8,815 nucleotides of DNA from Spirochaetota bacterium (lineage in GTDB: Bacteria; Spirochaetota; Spirochaetia; DSM-27196; PWMO01), in NCBI GenBank assembly GCA_009908925.1, contig JAAAOH010000194.1, forward strand, positions 1 through 8,815. The letters run 5' to 3'. The notes beneath the pieces are model-generated. The model saw only the letters and a list, made by a program, of their open reading frames with translations, made no database searches and was not told where the DNA came from. Position numbers and translations under genes: made by a program. Below are positions 1 to 7,520 of the stretch, in pieces; within the stretch, counting starts at the first letter, position 1; the number at the start of each line of letters is the position of its first letter.

Positions 1-100
1 CGTGGAGATCGACTTCGAACAGACGGGCGTCTACACGATTGTCGTCGCCGCATACTGGGACGACCAGAGCGGCTCATACCGGGTCGTGGTACAAGAGTAG
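1..100 (+). CDS. 3' end of a protein with a probable pre-peptidase C-terminal (PPC) domain (partial)
   Basis: Reading from base 2, an open frame runs to a TAG at 98-100 and gives 32 residues; the start lies left of the window. The tail contains a stretch TGVYTIVVAAYWDD followed by SGSYRVVVQE. This alternation of Gly-x-Tyr-Thr-hydrophobic and Ser-Gly-x-Tyr-x-hydrophobic strands is the usual ending of bacterial PPC-type beta-sandwich domains, which sit at the C-terminus of secreted peptidases and other exported proteins. Only the last strands are visible, so the catalytic or main part of the protein cannot be known. The MarR gene starts 15 bases after this stop in the same reading frame, so the two may share a transcript, but no functional link is evident. 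Another secreted beta-sandwich domain would look similar over so few residues. Confidence 0.6.
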   Translation, partial: VEIDFEQTGVYTIVVAAYWDDQSGSYRVVVQE

Positions 101-115
101 CCGGCAGCCATCAGC

Positions 116-574
116 GTGAGTAACGAACAACACCCCTCCGCCGGCGAGAGTGAACTCGTCCTCAAGATTCTCCGTACCTTTCCGCACCTCATGCGGAAGC
201 TGCTCTACGATTTCGAATATCGCTCTGCCCGTGTCGAGCTCAACTACACCCAGTACCGCACCATCATGCTCGTGCACTACGAGCGTGACCGTCCGCTGTC
301 CGAGCTCGGCGCGCATATGAACCTCGAGCGCGGCAGCTTCACCTCGGTTATAGACGGCCTCGTCGCCCAGGGCCTGCTGCTGCGCCGACGGGATCCCGCC
401 GACCGCCGCCGGGTTATGCTTGACTTCACTCCGGAGGGTGAGCGTTTCGTCGGTGAGGAGATCGGCCGCATGCACGATCACATCCTCTCCAAGCTCGACG
501 CGCTCTCGCCCGAAGACCGCGATCGGTTCCTCTCGGCACTGGACGACCTCTTCGAGATGACCTGGCGCCTGTGA
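116..574 (+). CDS. MarR-family winged-helix transcriptional regulator
   Basis: A 152-residue protein, the normal length for MarR regulators, which bind DNA as dimers and usually repress neighbouring efflux or stress genes until a small ligand is bound. Residues about 12-57 form the N-terminal dimerisation helices. Residues about 61-86 (LSELGAHMNLERGSFTSVID and following) are the helix-turn-helix. Residues 90-108 hold the wing with the family signature DPADRRRVMLDFTPEG, and the C-terminal helices (110-150) complete the dimer interface. The start is GTG at 116; a later in-frame ATG at 191 would remove most of helix 1, so GTG is preferred although its ribosome binding site is poor. It lies just upstream of, and in the same direction as, the adaptor-RND pair, with a promoter and palindrome between, so it is the likely local regulator of the pump. 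The ligand cannot be inferred. No cysteine redox sensor is seen: the protein has no Cys at all. Confidence 0.93.
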   Translation: MSNEQHPSAGESELVLKILRTFPHLMRKLLYDFEYRSARVELNYTQYRTIMLVHYERDRPLSELGAHMNLERGSFTSVIDGLVAQGLLLRRRDPADRRRVMLDFTPEGERFVGEEIGRMHDHILSKLDALSPEDRDRFLSALDDLFEMTWRL

Positions 575-590
575 GCGCGCCGCACGATTA

Positions 591-621
591 TTGCTTGATT
601 TCTAACTAAGCTGTGTATAAT
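591..621 (+). promoter_or_regulatory. Predicted sigma70-type promoter for the efflux operon
   Basis: A perfect TATAAT is at 616-621, in a clearly AT-rich island of an otherwise GC-rich sequence. Candidate -35 elements are TTGCTT at 591-596 (19-bp spacing) and TTGATT at 595-600 (15-bp spacing); neither has the ideal 17-bp spacing, which may make the promoter weak or activator/repressor dependent. It lies 36 bp upstream of the adaptor ATG and would give a short leader. The -10 call is good; the -35 choice is uncertain. Confidence 0.6.
593..611. promoter_or_regulatory. Imperfect palindrome, candidate MarR operator
   Basis: The sequence GCTTGATT-TCT-AACTAAGC is an inverted repeat with 8-bp arms around a 3-bp centre; six of eight positions pair (GCTT/AAGC and TT/AA). 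Size and AT-rich character match typical MarR-family sites, and it sits between the -35 and -10 elements, where a bound dimer would block RNA polymerase. A second short inverted pair, ATTAT at 587-591 and ATAAT at 617-621, flanks it but has a different centre. Assignment to the regulator at 116-574 is inference from position. Confidence 0.35.
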
Positions 622-645
622 TTCGTTCTCGACCGTGAAGCTGGA

Positions 646-651
646 AGGAGG
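646..651 (+). promoter_or_regulatory. Strong ribosome binding site for the adaptor gene
   Basis: AGGAGG lies 5 bases before the ATG at 657. It is a full match to the Shine-Dalgarno consensus and fixes that ATG as the start. It is much better than the site before the MarR gene, which suggests that the pump is translated more strongly than its regulator. Confidence 0.85.
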
Positions 652-656
652 ACCGG

Positions 657-1805
657 ATGAAGACTGCTCGGTGGGTATTTCTCGTGCTCGGCGTTGTACT
701 GGTGATCGTCGCGTGCGGCGGCGGTGGCGCGGAGGGTCGGGCCGGCGGTGAGGCCGGCGGCAGCGAGACTGAGAACGGGGATGATGCGGGCTCGAGCGCC
801 ACCTGGCAAGCCGAGGCTGCGGGGCCCGAAGGACCCCTCGCGGTGGAGGCGGTGGAAGTCCGCCGGGCGCCGCTGGTCACGAATGTAACCGCGTCCGGGG
901 TTATCCGAGGTATCCGCGAGGCGCGCGTGGTATCGGAAACCCAGGGGATCATCCGAGGCACGGACTTCGAGCTCGGTCAGGCGGTAGCGGCCGGTGAACG
1001 GCTGGTCTCCCTCGACAGCGACGTGGAGCGCCTGCAGATGGAGCAGGCCCGGCGGCAACTGGAGACCGCGCGGGTGGAGTTGCGCGCAACCGAGCAGCTC
1101 GCAGAGCGCGGCAATGCGTCACAGGTCGAGCTCGCCCGTGTCCGAGCCGCGGCATCCGGCGCCGAGGCCGCCTACGAGCAGGCAAAGAAGCGCTTCGAAG
1201 ACAAAAGCATCGCCGCGCCCATATCCGGCCGCATTGCCGCGAAGAGCAGCACCGTCACGCCCGGCAACTATCTCAACCCCGGCGTGGAAGTGGCACGCAT
1301 CGTCGACCTCGCACGGCTCGAGATGGAGATCTCGGTCGGCGAGCGTGAAGTCGGGTATCTGGAGGTGGGCGCACCGGTGAGTGTGACCGTTCCGGCATGC
1401 CCGGACGCCGAGGCGCCGGGCGCCGAGGTAGCCTCCATCGCGGCCGGCACGGATCCGGGAACGGGCAGCTTCGCGGCGGTGATTCGCTGGGACAACACCT
1501 GCCCAGACCGGGTCAGATCCGGGATGTCGGCCAACGCGACAATCGAGCCGCAGGGCGTCGAGCGCGTTCTCCAGGTGCCCTCACAGGCCGTCGTTCGAAA
1601 CAATGACGGCGCCTTTGTCTTCGTCGCTGCCGACGGCGTCGTGCGGCGTGCGCGGGTGGAGGTTGGTCGCCGGATGGGTGCCCGCACCGAAATCACCGCC
1701 GGTCTTTCCGAAGGAGACATCGTGGTTACCACCGCAACCAGCAGGCTTCGCGACGGCGATGAGATAACCGCCACCGTGCGCGAGGCGAACGGAGCGCAGT
1801 TATGA
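657..1805 (+). CDS. RND efflux periplasmic adaptor (membrane fusion protein), lipoprotein
   Basis: A 382-residue HlyD/AcrA-type adaptor that bridges the RND pump and an outer-membrane channel. Residues 1-20 are a lipoprotein signal ending in the lipobox IVAC, with lipidated Cys20, followed by a flexible Gly/Glu/Ala-rich linker (21-60). Residues about 65-120 are the first beta-barrel and lipoyl half (SGVIRGIREARVVSETQGII, then VAAGERLVSLD). Residues 122-182 form a short alpha-hairpin, and 183-215 the second lipoyl half (IAAPISGRIAAKSSTVTPGN). Residues 218-297 are the beta-barrel, ending in the usual RSGMSANATI, and 303-375 the membrane-proximal domain (VPSQAVV...GLSEGDIVVTTATSRLRDGDEI). Two cysteines, 248 and 282, both in a Cys-Pro-Asp context, sit in the beta-barrel and could form a disulfide. 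It has its own promoter and strong ribosome site, and its stop overlaps the permease start by four bases. Substrate not inferable. Confidence 0.95.
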   Translation: MKTARWVFLVLGVVLVIVACGGGGAEGRAGGEAGGSETENGDDAGSSATWQAEAAGPEGPLAVEAVEVRRAPLVTNVTASGVIRGIREARVVSETQGIIRGTDFELGQAVAAGERLVSLDSDVERLQMEQARRQLETARVELRATEQLAERGNASQVELARVRAAASGAEAAYEQAKKRFEDKSIAAPISGRIAAKSSTVTPGNYLNPGVEVARIVDLARLEMEISVGEREVGYLEVGAPVSVTVPACPDAEAPGAEVASIAAGTDPGTGSFAAVIRWDNTCPDRVRSGMSANATIEPQGVERVLQVPSQAVVRNNDGAFVFVAADGVVRRARVEVGRRMGARTEITAGLSEGDIVVTTATSRLRDGDEITATVREANGAQL

Positions 1806-4800
1806 GCCTGGGCCGCCTTTCGACCCGAAATCCGGTTCTCGTCAACATTCTCATGATCATCGTGCTCGCACTCGGCACCTTCAGCGTGACGCAGTTACCG
1901 CAGGAGCAATTTGCCGAGATCCCCTTCTTCTTTGTGAATGTGATCGTGCCCTATCCCGGCGTCTCGGCCGAAGACATCGAGCGCAGCGTCACGGTACCCG
2001 TCGAGAACGAGATGCAGGGGCTTGAAAACCTCGATTCGATACAATCGCAGGCGAGCGACGGCATCACCGTCGTCACGCTCGAGTTCTCGCAGGGGATATC
2101 CGAACAGGAGTTCGACAGTCTCTTTCAGGAAGTACAGAACAGATTCGGTAATATTGATCTCCCCGACGGTGTAGGGCAGGAGACAATCGACGACTTTTCC
2201 ACGAACGATTTCCTGCCGGTAATCGAAGTCGTGCTCTACGGCGGCGGTGACTACGATGCACTGAGCTCTGCGGCCGACGATCTCACCGATCGACTCGAGG
2301 GTATCGCACAGGTTTCCGGTGTCACGCAGGTCGGCGCGCGCGACCGCATGATTCTCGTCGATGCGGATCCGGTGCGGATGGAGTCCTACGGGGTGGACAT
2401 CAACACCGTCGTCAACGCCGTGCGCGCGCAAAACGTGAACGTGCCGGCCGGCACGGTAACCGCGGAGGCCCAGGAGTACCTGCTTCGTACCGTCGGCGAA
2501 GTCGACGACTACACGGAGCTCGCCGACATCGTCGTGAGGCGGGACGCGGGCACGGGTTCCGGTCTGATCACCGTGGGAGACGTCGCGTCGGTCCGCCGCG
2601 CCTTCGACCCCGACGGCGTGATCTCCCGCTACAACGGCGCGCGCGCAATCAGTCTGCAGGTCGCCAAGGTACCCGGCGGCAGCTCCACCGACATCGTCAA
2701 CGAGACAAAGCGGCGATCGGCAGACTTCGGGGAGACGCTTCCGGACGGAATGCGGATCGAGTTTTTCAATGACTCGACCATTCAGATTCGCGACAGCCTG
2801 AATGTGCTTCTGACCAACGCTCTCTTCGGCCTGCTACTCGTCGTGGCGCTCCTGCTCGTGTTCATCGGCTTCCGGAACGCGCTGATGACTGCGCTCGGCA
2901 TACCCCTGAGCTTTGCCATCACCTTCCTGGTGCTGGAAGCTACAGGCAACACCCTCAACGGGAATACGCTTTTCGGTCTGGTGCTGGTACTCGGGTTGAT
3001 TGTCGATCATGCCATTGTCATCGTTGAAAACAGCTACCGCCTGCAGCAGCAGGGGCTCAGCCGGCGGGAGGCAGCGATCAAGGGTGTGGATCAGGTGATA
3101 GTGCCGGTGGTGGCGGCCACCGCGACCACGGTTGCCGCGTTTCTCCCGCTGACCTTCCTTCCCGGCATCATCGGTGAGTTTCTCTCGATCGTACCGATCA
3201 CCGTGTCGGTCGCCCTGATTGCCTCCAACCTGGAGGCGGGGTTCTTTCTCCCCTCCCACTACGCCGACTGGCCCGGCGGAAAGAGGGCGGGACGCAACAA
3301 GCGCGACTGGTTCGAGGCGGCCCGGACCTTTTTCGTTCGCCTCATCCGGCCGCTGTATCGCCACCGTGTTATCACCCTCGTCGCAATGGTCGCAATCATG
3401 TTCGGCGTTTTTGCGCTCGTTCCCCGCATTCAGACCAACCTCTTCGAGGCTGAGGACGCATCTCTCTTCTACATCGACATCGAGATGCCGCCGGGAACGC
3501 CGCTTGCGCGCACGGATGCTTTCGTGGCGAGCTACGAAGAGAACCTCACCCCGCTCGTCGGAAACGGCGAAGTCGCCGGCGTAAGCTCGGCAATCGGGTT
3601 CTCCTCCGGGCAGACGGAAAACGTACGCGAGCCCGACGTTGCCCAGATCACCGTGGACCTCCTCGAGACATCGGAGGGGAGGACGCGCTCGATCGACGTC
3701 ATCATGGCGGAAGTTCGCGCGGAGACCGCCGATATCCCCGGCGCCGAGAACGTGCGGTTTCGAAAGCAGCAAACCGGACCGCCGACCGATCCGCCGGTGG
3801 TCTTCCGGATTTTCGGAGACGACTACGACAGTCTCGTCGGGGTCTCCGATGCGATCAAGGCAGAAATGCGGGAGTATCCGGAGCTTTTCAATATCACCGA
3901 CAACCTCGAAGGCGGCACACCGGAGCTGCGCGTATCCCTCGACGAGCAGCTTGCCAGCCGCTACGGTCTGACGCCACAGTCTGTCGGCGGATTCCTTCGC
4001 GCGTCATTTGACGGAATAACCGCGACGACGGTGTTCCAGGAGAATCAGGAGACGGACGTGCGTGTGCGCTATGCGCGGCGCGGGGACACGACGGTGAACG
4101 AGCTCATGCAGCTGAAGATTCCGACCGGTCGGGGTGAGCTCGTGCCGTTCTCCGCGGTTGCTACCCTCGATCAGGGACAGGCCTTTTCCTCCATACAGCG
4201 CCTCGACGGCGAGCGGGAGGTGCAGATCGAGTCCGAGGCGTACAGCCGGGCCAACGTGCCGACCATCAACAGAGAGGTAGAGCAGCTCTTCCGCACCGAG
4301 CTCGCCGCCCGTTATCCGGGCGTGCGCCTCGATGTGGGCGGAGAGTTTGCCGAGTTCCAGAACCTGCTCGTGGATATCCTGCGGGTGTTCCTCATCGGGA
4401 TCTTCCTGATCTATCTGATCCTCGCCACACAATTCAAGAGCTACACCCAGCCGATCCTGATACTGTTCACCGTGCCGTTCGCGTTCGTGGGGGTTTTCCT
4501 CTACCTGCTGATATCTGGCACGCCGCTGTCGACGACGGTCATCTACGCGGGCATCGCGCTCATCGGTATCGCAGTGAACGACGCGATCGTGCTGATCAGC
4601 TTCATAAACGAGCAACGCACCGAGGGCGTGGACGCTGGACCGGCGGTGATCGAGGCGGCAAAGACCAGACTCCGTCCGACGCTGCTGACCTCGCTCACGA
4701 CGATCGCAGGGCTGCTTCCGACTGCAATCGGGCTCGGCGGTTACTCAGTGGTGTGGGGACCGATGGCGGCAACCATCACCTTCGGGCTGCTCTTCTCAAC

Positions 4801-4894
4801 CATCACGACTCTCATCCTCATACCCTGCATCTACGGCCTGTTCTACGACAATCGCTTTGCCCGGCGGCGGCGTGAGGCCGCTGCCGAGGGCTGA
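1802..4894 (+). CDS. RND-family efflux permease (inner-membrane pump)
   Basis: A 1030-residue protein, the standard length for AcrB/MexB-like RND transporters, which work as trimers driven by an ion gradient. It shows the expected 2 x 6 layout: TM1 about 11-31, large periplasmic loop about 40-330, TM2-6 about 335-485, TM7 about 521-541, second loop about 545-855, TM8-12 about 857-1010. Family marks include the N-terminal NPVLVNILMIIVLALG, the loop start PYPGVSAEDIE, VENSYR after TM4, GPPTDPPV in the second loop, and RLRPTLLTSLTTIAGLLP in TM11. In TM4 the AcrB Asp407-Asp408 pair reads Asp402-His403; in TM10 the Lys940-Asn941 region reads Asn926-Asp927. The first Asp is retained, so it is probably active but with a relay unlike AcrB. 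It is not a CusA-type metal pump by these motifs. The ATGA overlap with the adaptor indicates translational coupling. Drug, lipid or other amphiphile export is possible; the substrate is unknown. Confidence 0.95.
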   Translation: MSLGRLSTRNPVLVNILMIIVLALGTFSVTQLPQEQFAEIPFFFVNVIVPYPGVSAEDIERSVTVPVENEMQGLENLDSIQSQASDGITVVTLEFSQGISEQEFDSLFQEVQNRFGNIDLPDGVGQETIDDFSTNDFLPVIEVVLYGGGDYDALSSAADDLTDRLEGIAQVSGVTQVGARDRMILVDADPVRMESYGVDINTVVNAVRAQNVNVPAGTVTAEAQEYLLRTVGEVDDYTELADIVVRRDAGTGSGLITVGDVASVRRAFDPDGVISRYNGARAISLQVAKVPGGSSTDIVNETKRRSADFGETLPDGMRIEFFNDSTIQIRDSLNVLLTNALFGLLLVVALLLVFIGFRNALMTALGIPLSFAITFLVLEATGNTLNGNTLFGLVLVLGLIVDHAIVIVENSYRLQQQGLSRREAAIKGVDQVIVPVVAATATTVAAFLPLTFLPGIIGEFLSIVPITVSVALIASNLEAGFFLPSHYADWPGGKRAGRNKRDWFEAARTFFVRLIRPLYRHRVITLVAMVAIMFGVFALVPRIQTNLFEAEDASLFYIDIEMPPGTPLARTDAFVASYEENLTPLVGNGEVAGVSSAIGFSSGQTENVREPDVAQITVDLLETSEGRTRSIDVIMAEVRAETADIPGAENVRFRKQQTGPPTDPPVVFRIFGDDYDSLVGVSDAIKAEMREYPELFNITDNLEGGTPELRVSLDEQLASRYGLTPQSVGGFLRASFDGITATTVFQENQETDVRVRYARRGDTTVNELMQLKIPTGRGELVPFSAVATLDQGQAFSSIQRLDGEREVQIESEAYSRANVPTINREVEQLFRTELAARYPGVRLDVGGEFAEFQNLLVDILRVFLIGIFLIYLILATQFKSYTQPILILFTVPFAFVGVFLYLLISGTPLSTTVIYAGIALIGIAVNDAIVLISFINEQRTEGVDAGPAVIEAAKTRLRPTLLTSLTTIAGLLPTAIGLGGYSVVWGPMAATITFGLLFSTITTLILIPCIYGLFYDNRFARRRREAAAEG

Positions 4895-4918
4895 CCGGGG
4901 CGTCAACCAAACCGATCG
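4895..4918. other. 24-bp convergent intergenic gap without a visible terminator
   Basis: The permease stop TGA (4892-4894) and the acylase stop (complement of 4919-4921) face each other across only 24 bases. I see no GC-rich stem followed by a T-run on either strand, in the gap or just inside the gene ends. Transcripts from the two sides probably overlap or end by a factor-dependent route. Confidence 0.6.
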
Positions 4919-7510
4919 TCACTCTCCGGGTACGAGCTCGAGGCGCCGCACGTCGGTGGCCTCGAGTGCGTCCCGGGTGAAGTAATGCGGCTGGTAATCG
5001 ACTGCGGCCCAGTCATCGATCATGCTGTCGTAATGGCGGTGAAAGGGGTGGCCGCTCTGCCCCGTGGTCTGCACGTTCTGCGAGGTGTCGAGATCCGAGA
5101 AGTCGAGAATCTGCCGCATCGAGGAGAGGAGGCTCACCTCGTAGGGCTCCCTCATGTCCCAGTCGGCGGAGAGCACCTGCTGCATTCCGCCGTCCAGCGC
5201 CACGGGACCGCGGTTGAAGATCCGCTCGATGACCCCGATCCCTGATTCCCCAAGAGACTGGTTTCGAAACTCCGCGATATGAATCTCGCCCCACTGCCAC
5301 TGCGACACCGGTGCGTCGAAAATGCGCCTGCCCTCGGCGAGCGCCGCCTCGAGCGCGCGGGGGATGATGTCCTCGCGTGTTTCACGAATCTCGGGGGTGC
5401 GGACATCGTCCCACCAGCCGCTGCGCGGTCGCGAGAGCAGCGACTCCACCGTGCTCTGAACGCGGGAGCCCTCGCTCAGTCGTGATGAGCCCTCCCACAA
5501 CTCGCCGGGGATCTGGTCGAGAAAGAGATTCTCGACGAGGTGCTGGAAGAACATTGCGAATACCGCGGCGCCCGCGCTCTCGCGGCCCATGCGCCCGTCC
5601 CAGGCGCGGAGGACCTCCAGGGCTTCCGAGAGTTCTCCTCCCGGCGATTCCGGGTCTTCCCGCGCTTCCATGTCGAGGAGGAAGGGGCTGAGCTCTTCGA
5701 AGAGGATGTTGAAGGAGTCGGCGTGCATGGCCTCGACTGCCGCTACGTCGATACTCGTGCCCCCCTCCTCGATGAGATCGACGATTCGCCGGGCCCTGTA
5801 GCCATGGTTGAACTCGGTATTGATGAGATGGGCATAACCGTCGGGGGCGACCGGATTGTTGGCCGTTACGATGTAGTCCTTCTCCGGGTTATACAGATAG
5901 GGAAGCTCCTCGAAGGGTATATAGCCCTCCCACTGATAGTCATCGTCCCAGCCGGGTGCCGGAAGGCGTCCGGTGCCGTTCCTGCGAATCGGGATTCGCC
6001 CGGGAGCCTGATAGCCGATGTTTCCGTCCACGTCGGCGTAGACGAAGTTCTGGGCCGGGACGTCGAAGAGGGAGACCGCGTCGCGGAACTCTTCGAAGTT
6101 CCCGGCGCGATTCAGGCGATAGACCGACTCGAAGGTTCGATTCGGCTCGAGGGCGGTCCAGCGCAGGCTGAGCTCGGTAGATGCGAGCCCTTCGGCGCCG
6201 ATGGCAGGCCCCTCCACTCCGAAGCCCCGGAACCGCGCATTCGACGCCAGGTCGGTAATGACGGGCCCGTTTCGCGTCTCGCGCACACGGATGACGTGGG
6301 GCTCCTCCCGCCCGGCGACCGCAATGCGCTCGATGCGGACGTCCATCTCGCGCCATCTCTCGCCAACGCGGTACTCGGCGGGATTCTCGGGATTGATCTG
6401 CTCGATGTATACGTCCTGCACGTCGGGAGCCAGGTTCGTCACGCCCCAGCCGATGCGATTGTTGTGTCCGACGATCACGCCGGGCGCACCGGCGAAGGAG
6501 AATCCCGCGACATCGAGATCTTCCTCCGCGCTGTGGAGGCCCACCTGGTACCAGATGGAGGGCATCTGAATGCCGAGGTGGGGGTCGTTCGCGAGAATCG
6601 GCATGCCGTCGGCCGTCCGGCTCCCGCCGATAACCCAGCTGTTGGAGCCCAGCCCGGGCCCGCGCCCGAACGCCAGTCCGTGCGGCGGCATGGCGCCGCC
6701 CACGAACGCCCCGTCCGCAGCGGCGGCTGCGGTAAGCGCTGCGGCCCCCGGGTCGGCGGCCGCGGTCGGCGCCCAGCCGCCCGCCCCGGCAAGCTCCGCG
6801 CCGAGGTGGCGCTCGAGCTCGGCCTCGTTGACGATGTAGGGCATGTCATCCTGATAAGCGGGAAAGTACTCGGCGGCAAGCTCGGTACCGACCGCCCGCA
6901 CGAGCCTCAGGGTGTCGAGCTCGGTCTGCAGGTTCTGGCCGAGATCGTAGGACATGATCTTGAGCCAGGTCAGCGTATGCTCGGGCTTCCAGGGCTCGAT
7001 CTCCACGTCGACGCCCTGGAGGGCAAGGAGGCCGTGCTCGAGGGAGAGCCGGCCCGGCTTTCGGTCCCTGATGTAGGCGTTGACCCCGCGCGCGTAGGCA
7101 TCGAGGGCGATGCGCGGACCGGGGGCCATGGCCTCGTATTCCTGCCGGGCAAGCTCGGTGAAGCCCATGGTGCGGAGAAACACGTCGGTGGAGAGCGTCG
7201 CCTCGCCGAGGAGCTCTGAGAGGCGACCGGCCCCGATGCGGCGCCAGAACTCCATCTGCCAGAATCGGTCCTGCGCGTGGACGTAGCCCTGGGCAACGTA
7301 CATGTCATGCGTGGTTTCCGCGTAGATGTGCGGTATGCCGTTCTCGTCGCGCAGCACCTCTACCGGTGCGTCGAGGCCGGTCAGAGTGATTTCGCCCCGG
7401 GTCTTCGGGTGCGCCCTGCGGGTGACGATGAAGAACGCCGTCGTCGCCCCGACGATGTTGATGACCAGAACCACGGCCACTGCTACAAGAATGCGCTTTC
7501 CGACTGTCAT
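4919..7510 (-). CDS. Penicillin acylase / acyl-homoserine-lactone acylase family N-terminal-nucleophile hydrolase
   Basis: An 863-residue precursor of the Ntn-hydrolase amidase family, which self-cleaves into alpha and beta chains and hydrolyses amide bonds of acylated substrates. Numbering is from the ATG at 7510. Residues 7-28 are a hydrophobic N-terminal anchor or signal, so the enzyme is periplasmic, possibly tethered. The alpha chain has the family block QDRFWQMEFWRRIGAGRLSE (80-99). An Ala/Gly/Pro-rich linker (about 238-285) precedes the cleavage point Gly288-Ser289. The beta chain then starts SNSWVIGGSRTADG. Ser289 is the nucleophile, His311 falls at beta position 23 (ANDPHLG), and Asn551 in TANNP matches the oxyanion-hole Asn. 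The C-terminal family block GQSGHPFHRHYD is at 817. All key residues are present. The ATG is preferred because AGGGGGG precedes it; an in-frame GTG at 7525 would add five residues. Beta-His23 is shared by AHL and cephalosporin-type acylases, so the substrate is open. It lies just downstream of the M16 peptidase. Confidence 0.95.
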   Translation of the reverse strand: MTVGKRILVAVAVVLVINIVGATTAFFIVTRRAHPKTRGEITLTGLDAPVEVLRDENGIPHIYAETTHDMYVAQGYVHAQDRFWQMEFWRRIGAGRLSELLGEATLSTDVFLRTMGFTELARQEYEAMAPGPRIALDAYARGVNAYIRDRKPGRLSLEHGLLALQGVDVEIEPWKPEHTLTWLKIMSYDLGQNLQTELDTLRLVRAVGTELAAEYFPAYQDDMPYIVNEAELERHLGAELAGAGGWAPTAAADPGAAALTAAAAADGAFVGGAMPPHGLAFGRGPGLGSNSWVIGGSRTADGMPILANDPHLGIQMPSIWYQVGLHSAEEDLDVAGFSFAGAPGVIVGHNNRIGWGVTNLAPDVQDVYIEQINPENPAEYRVGERWREMDVRIERIAVAGREEPHVIRVRETRNGPVITDLASNARFRGFGVEGPAIGAEGLASTELSLRWTALEPNRTFESVYRLNRAGNFEEFRDAVSLFDVPAQNFVYADVDGNIGYQAPGRIPIRRNGTGRLPAPGWDDDYQWEGYIPFEELPYLYNPEKDYIVTANNPVAPDGYAHLINTEFNHGYRARRIVDLIEEGGTSIDVAAVEAMHADSFNILFEELSPFLLDMEAREDPESPGGELSEALEVLRAWDGRMGRESAGAAVFAMFFQHLVENLFLDQIPGELWEGSSRLSEGSRVQSTVESLLSRPRSGWWDDVRTPEIRETREDIIPRALEAALAEGRRIFDAPVSQWQWGEIHIAEFRNQSLGESGIGVIERIFNRGPVALDGGMQQVLSADWDMREPYEVSLLSSMRQILDFSDLDTSQNVQTTGQSGHPFHRHYDSMIDDWAAVDYQPHYFTRDALEATDVRRLELVPGE

Positions 7511-7513
7511 CGA

Positions 7514-7520
7514 CCCCCCT
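7514..7520 (-). promoter_or_regulatory. Ribosome binding site deciding the acylase start
   Basis: On the minus strand AGGGGGG ends three bases before the ATG at 7510. It is an imperfect but usable purine-rich site. The alternative GTG at 7525 has only CAG/CGG-type triplets before it and no Shine-Dalgarno match, so the ATG is favoured. Confidence 0.45.

Noticed and set aside
74..481. Minus-strand open frame of 135 codons over the MarR gene
   Set aside because: The plus-strand MarR protein has the full winged-helix signature; the antisense translation has no recognisable features and no ribosome site.
2834..3772. Open frame of 312 codons on the minus strand inside the RND permease gene
   Set aside because: It lies wholly within a well-supported gene; its translation is rich in Arg, Glu, Asp and His with no recognisable domain. 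It is a shadow of the permease codon pattern.
1802..4894. Heavy-metal (CusA-type) RND pump
   Set aside because: The TM4 and TM10 motifs do not match the CusA pattern, and no methionine-rich metal-relay arrangement stands out in the visible loops.
4861..4930. Possible intrinsic terminator at the convergent gene ends
   Set aside because: Only trivial 3-4 bp GC pairings can be drawn and there is no T-run on either strand.
5540..7219. Long open frame of 559 codons on the plus strand, antisense to the acylase gene
   Set aside because: The opposite strand encodes a complete acylase with all family motifs. The plus-strand translation resembles no fold I recognise, and long antisense frames are expected in GC-rich coding DNA.
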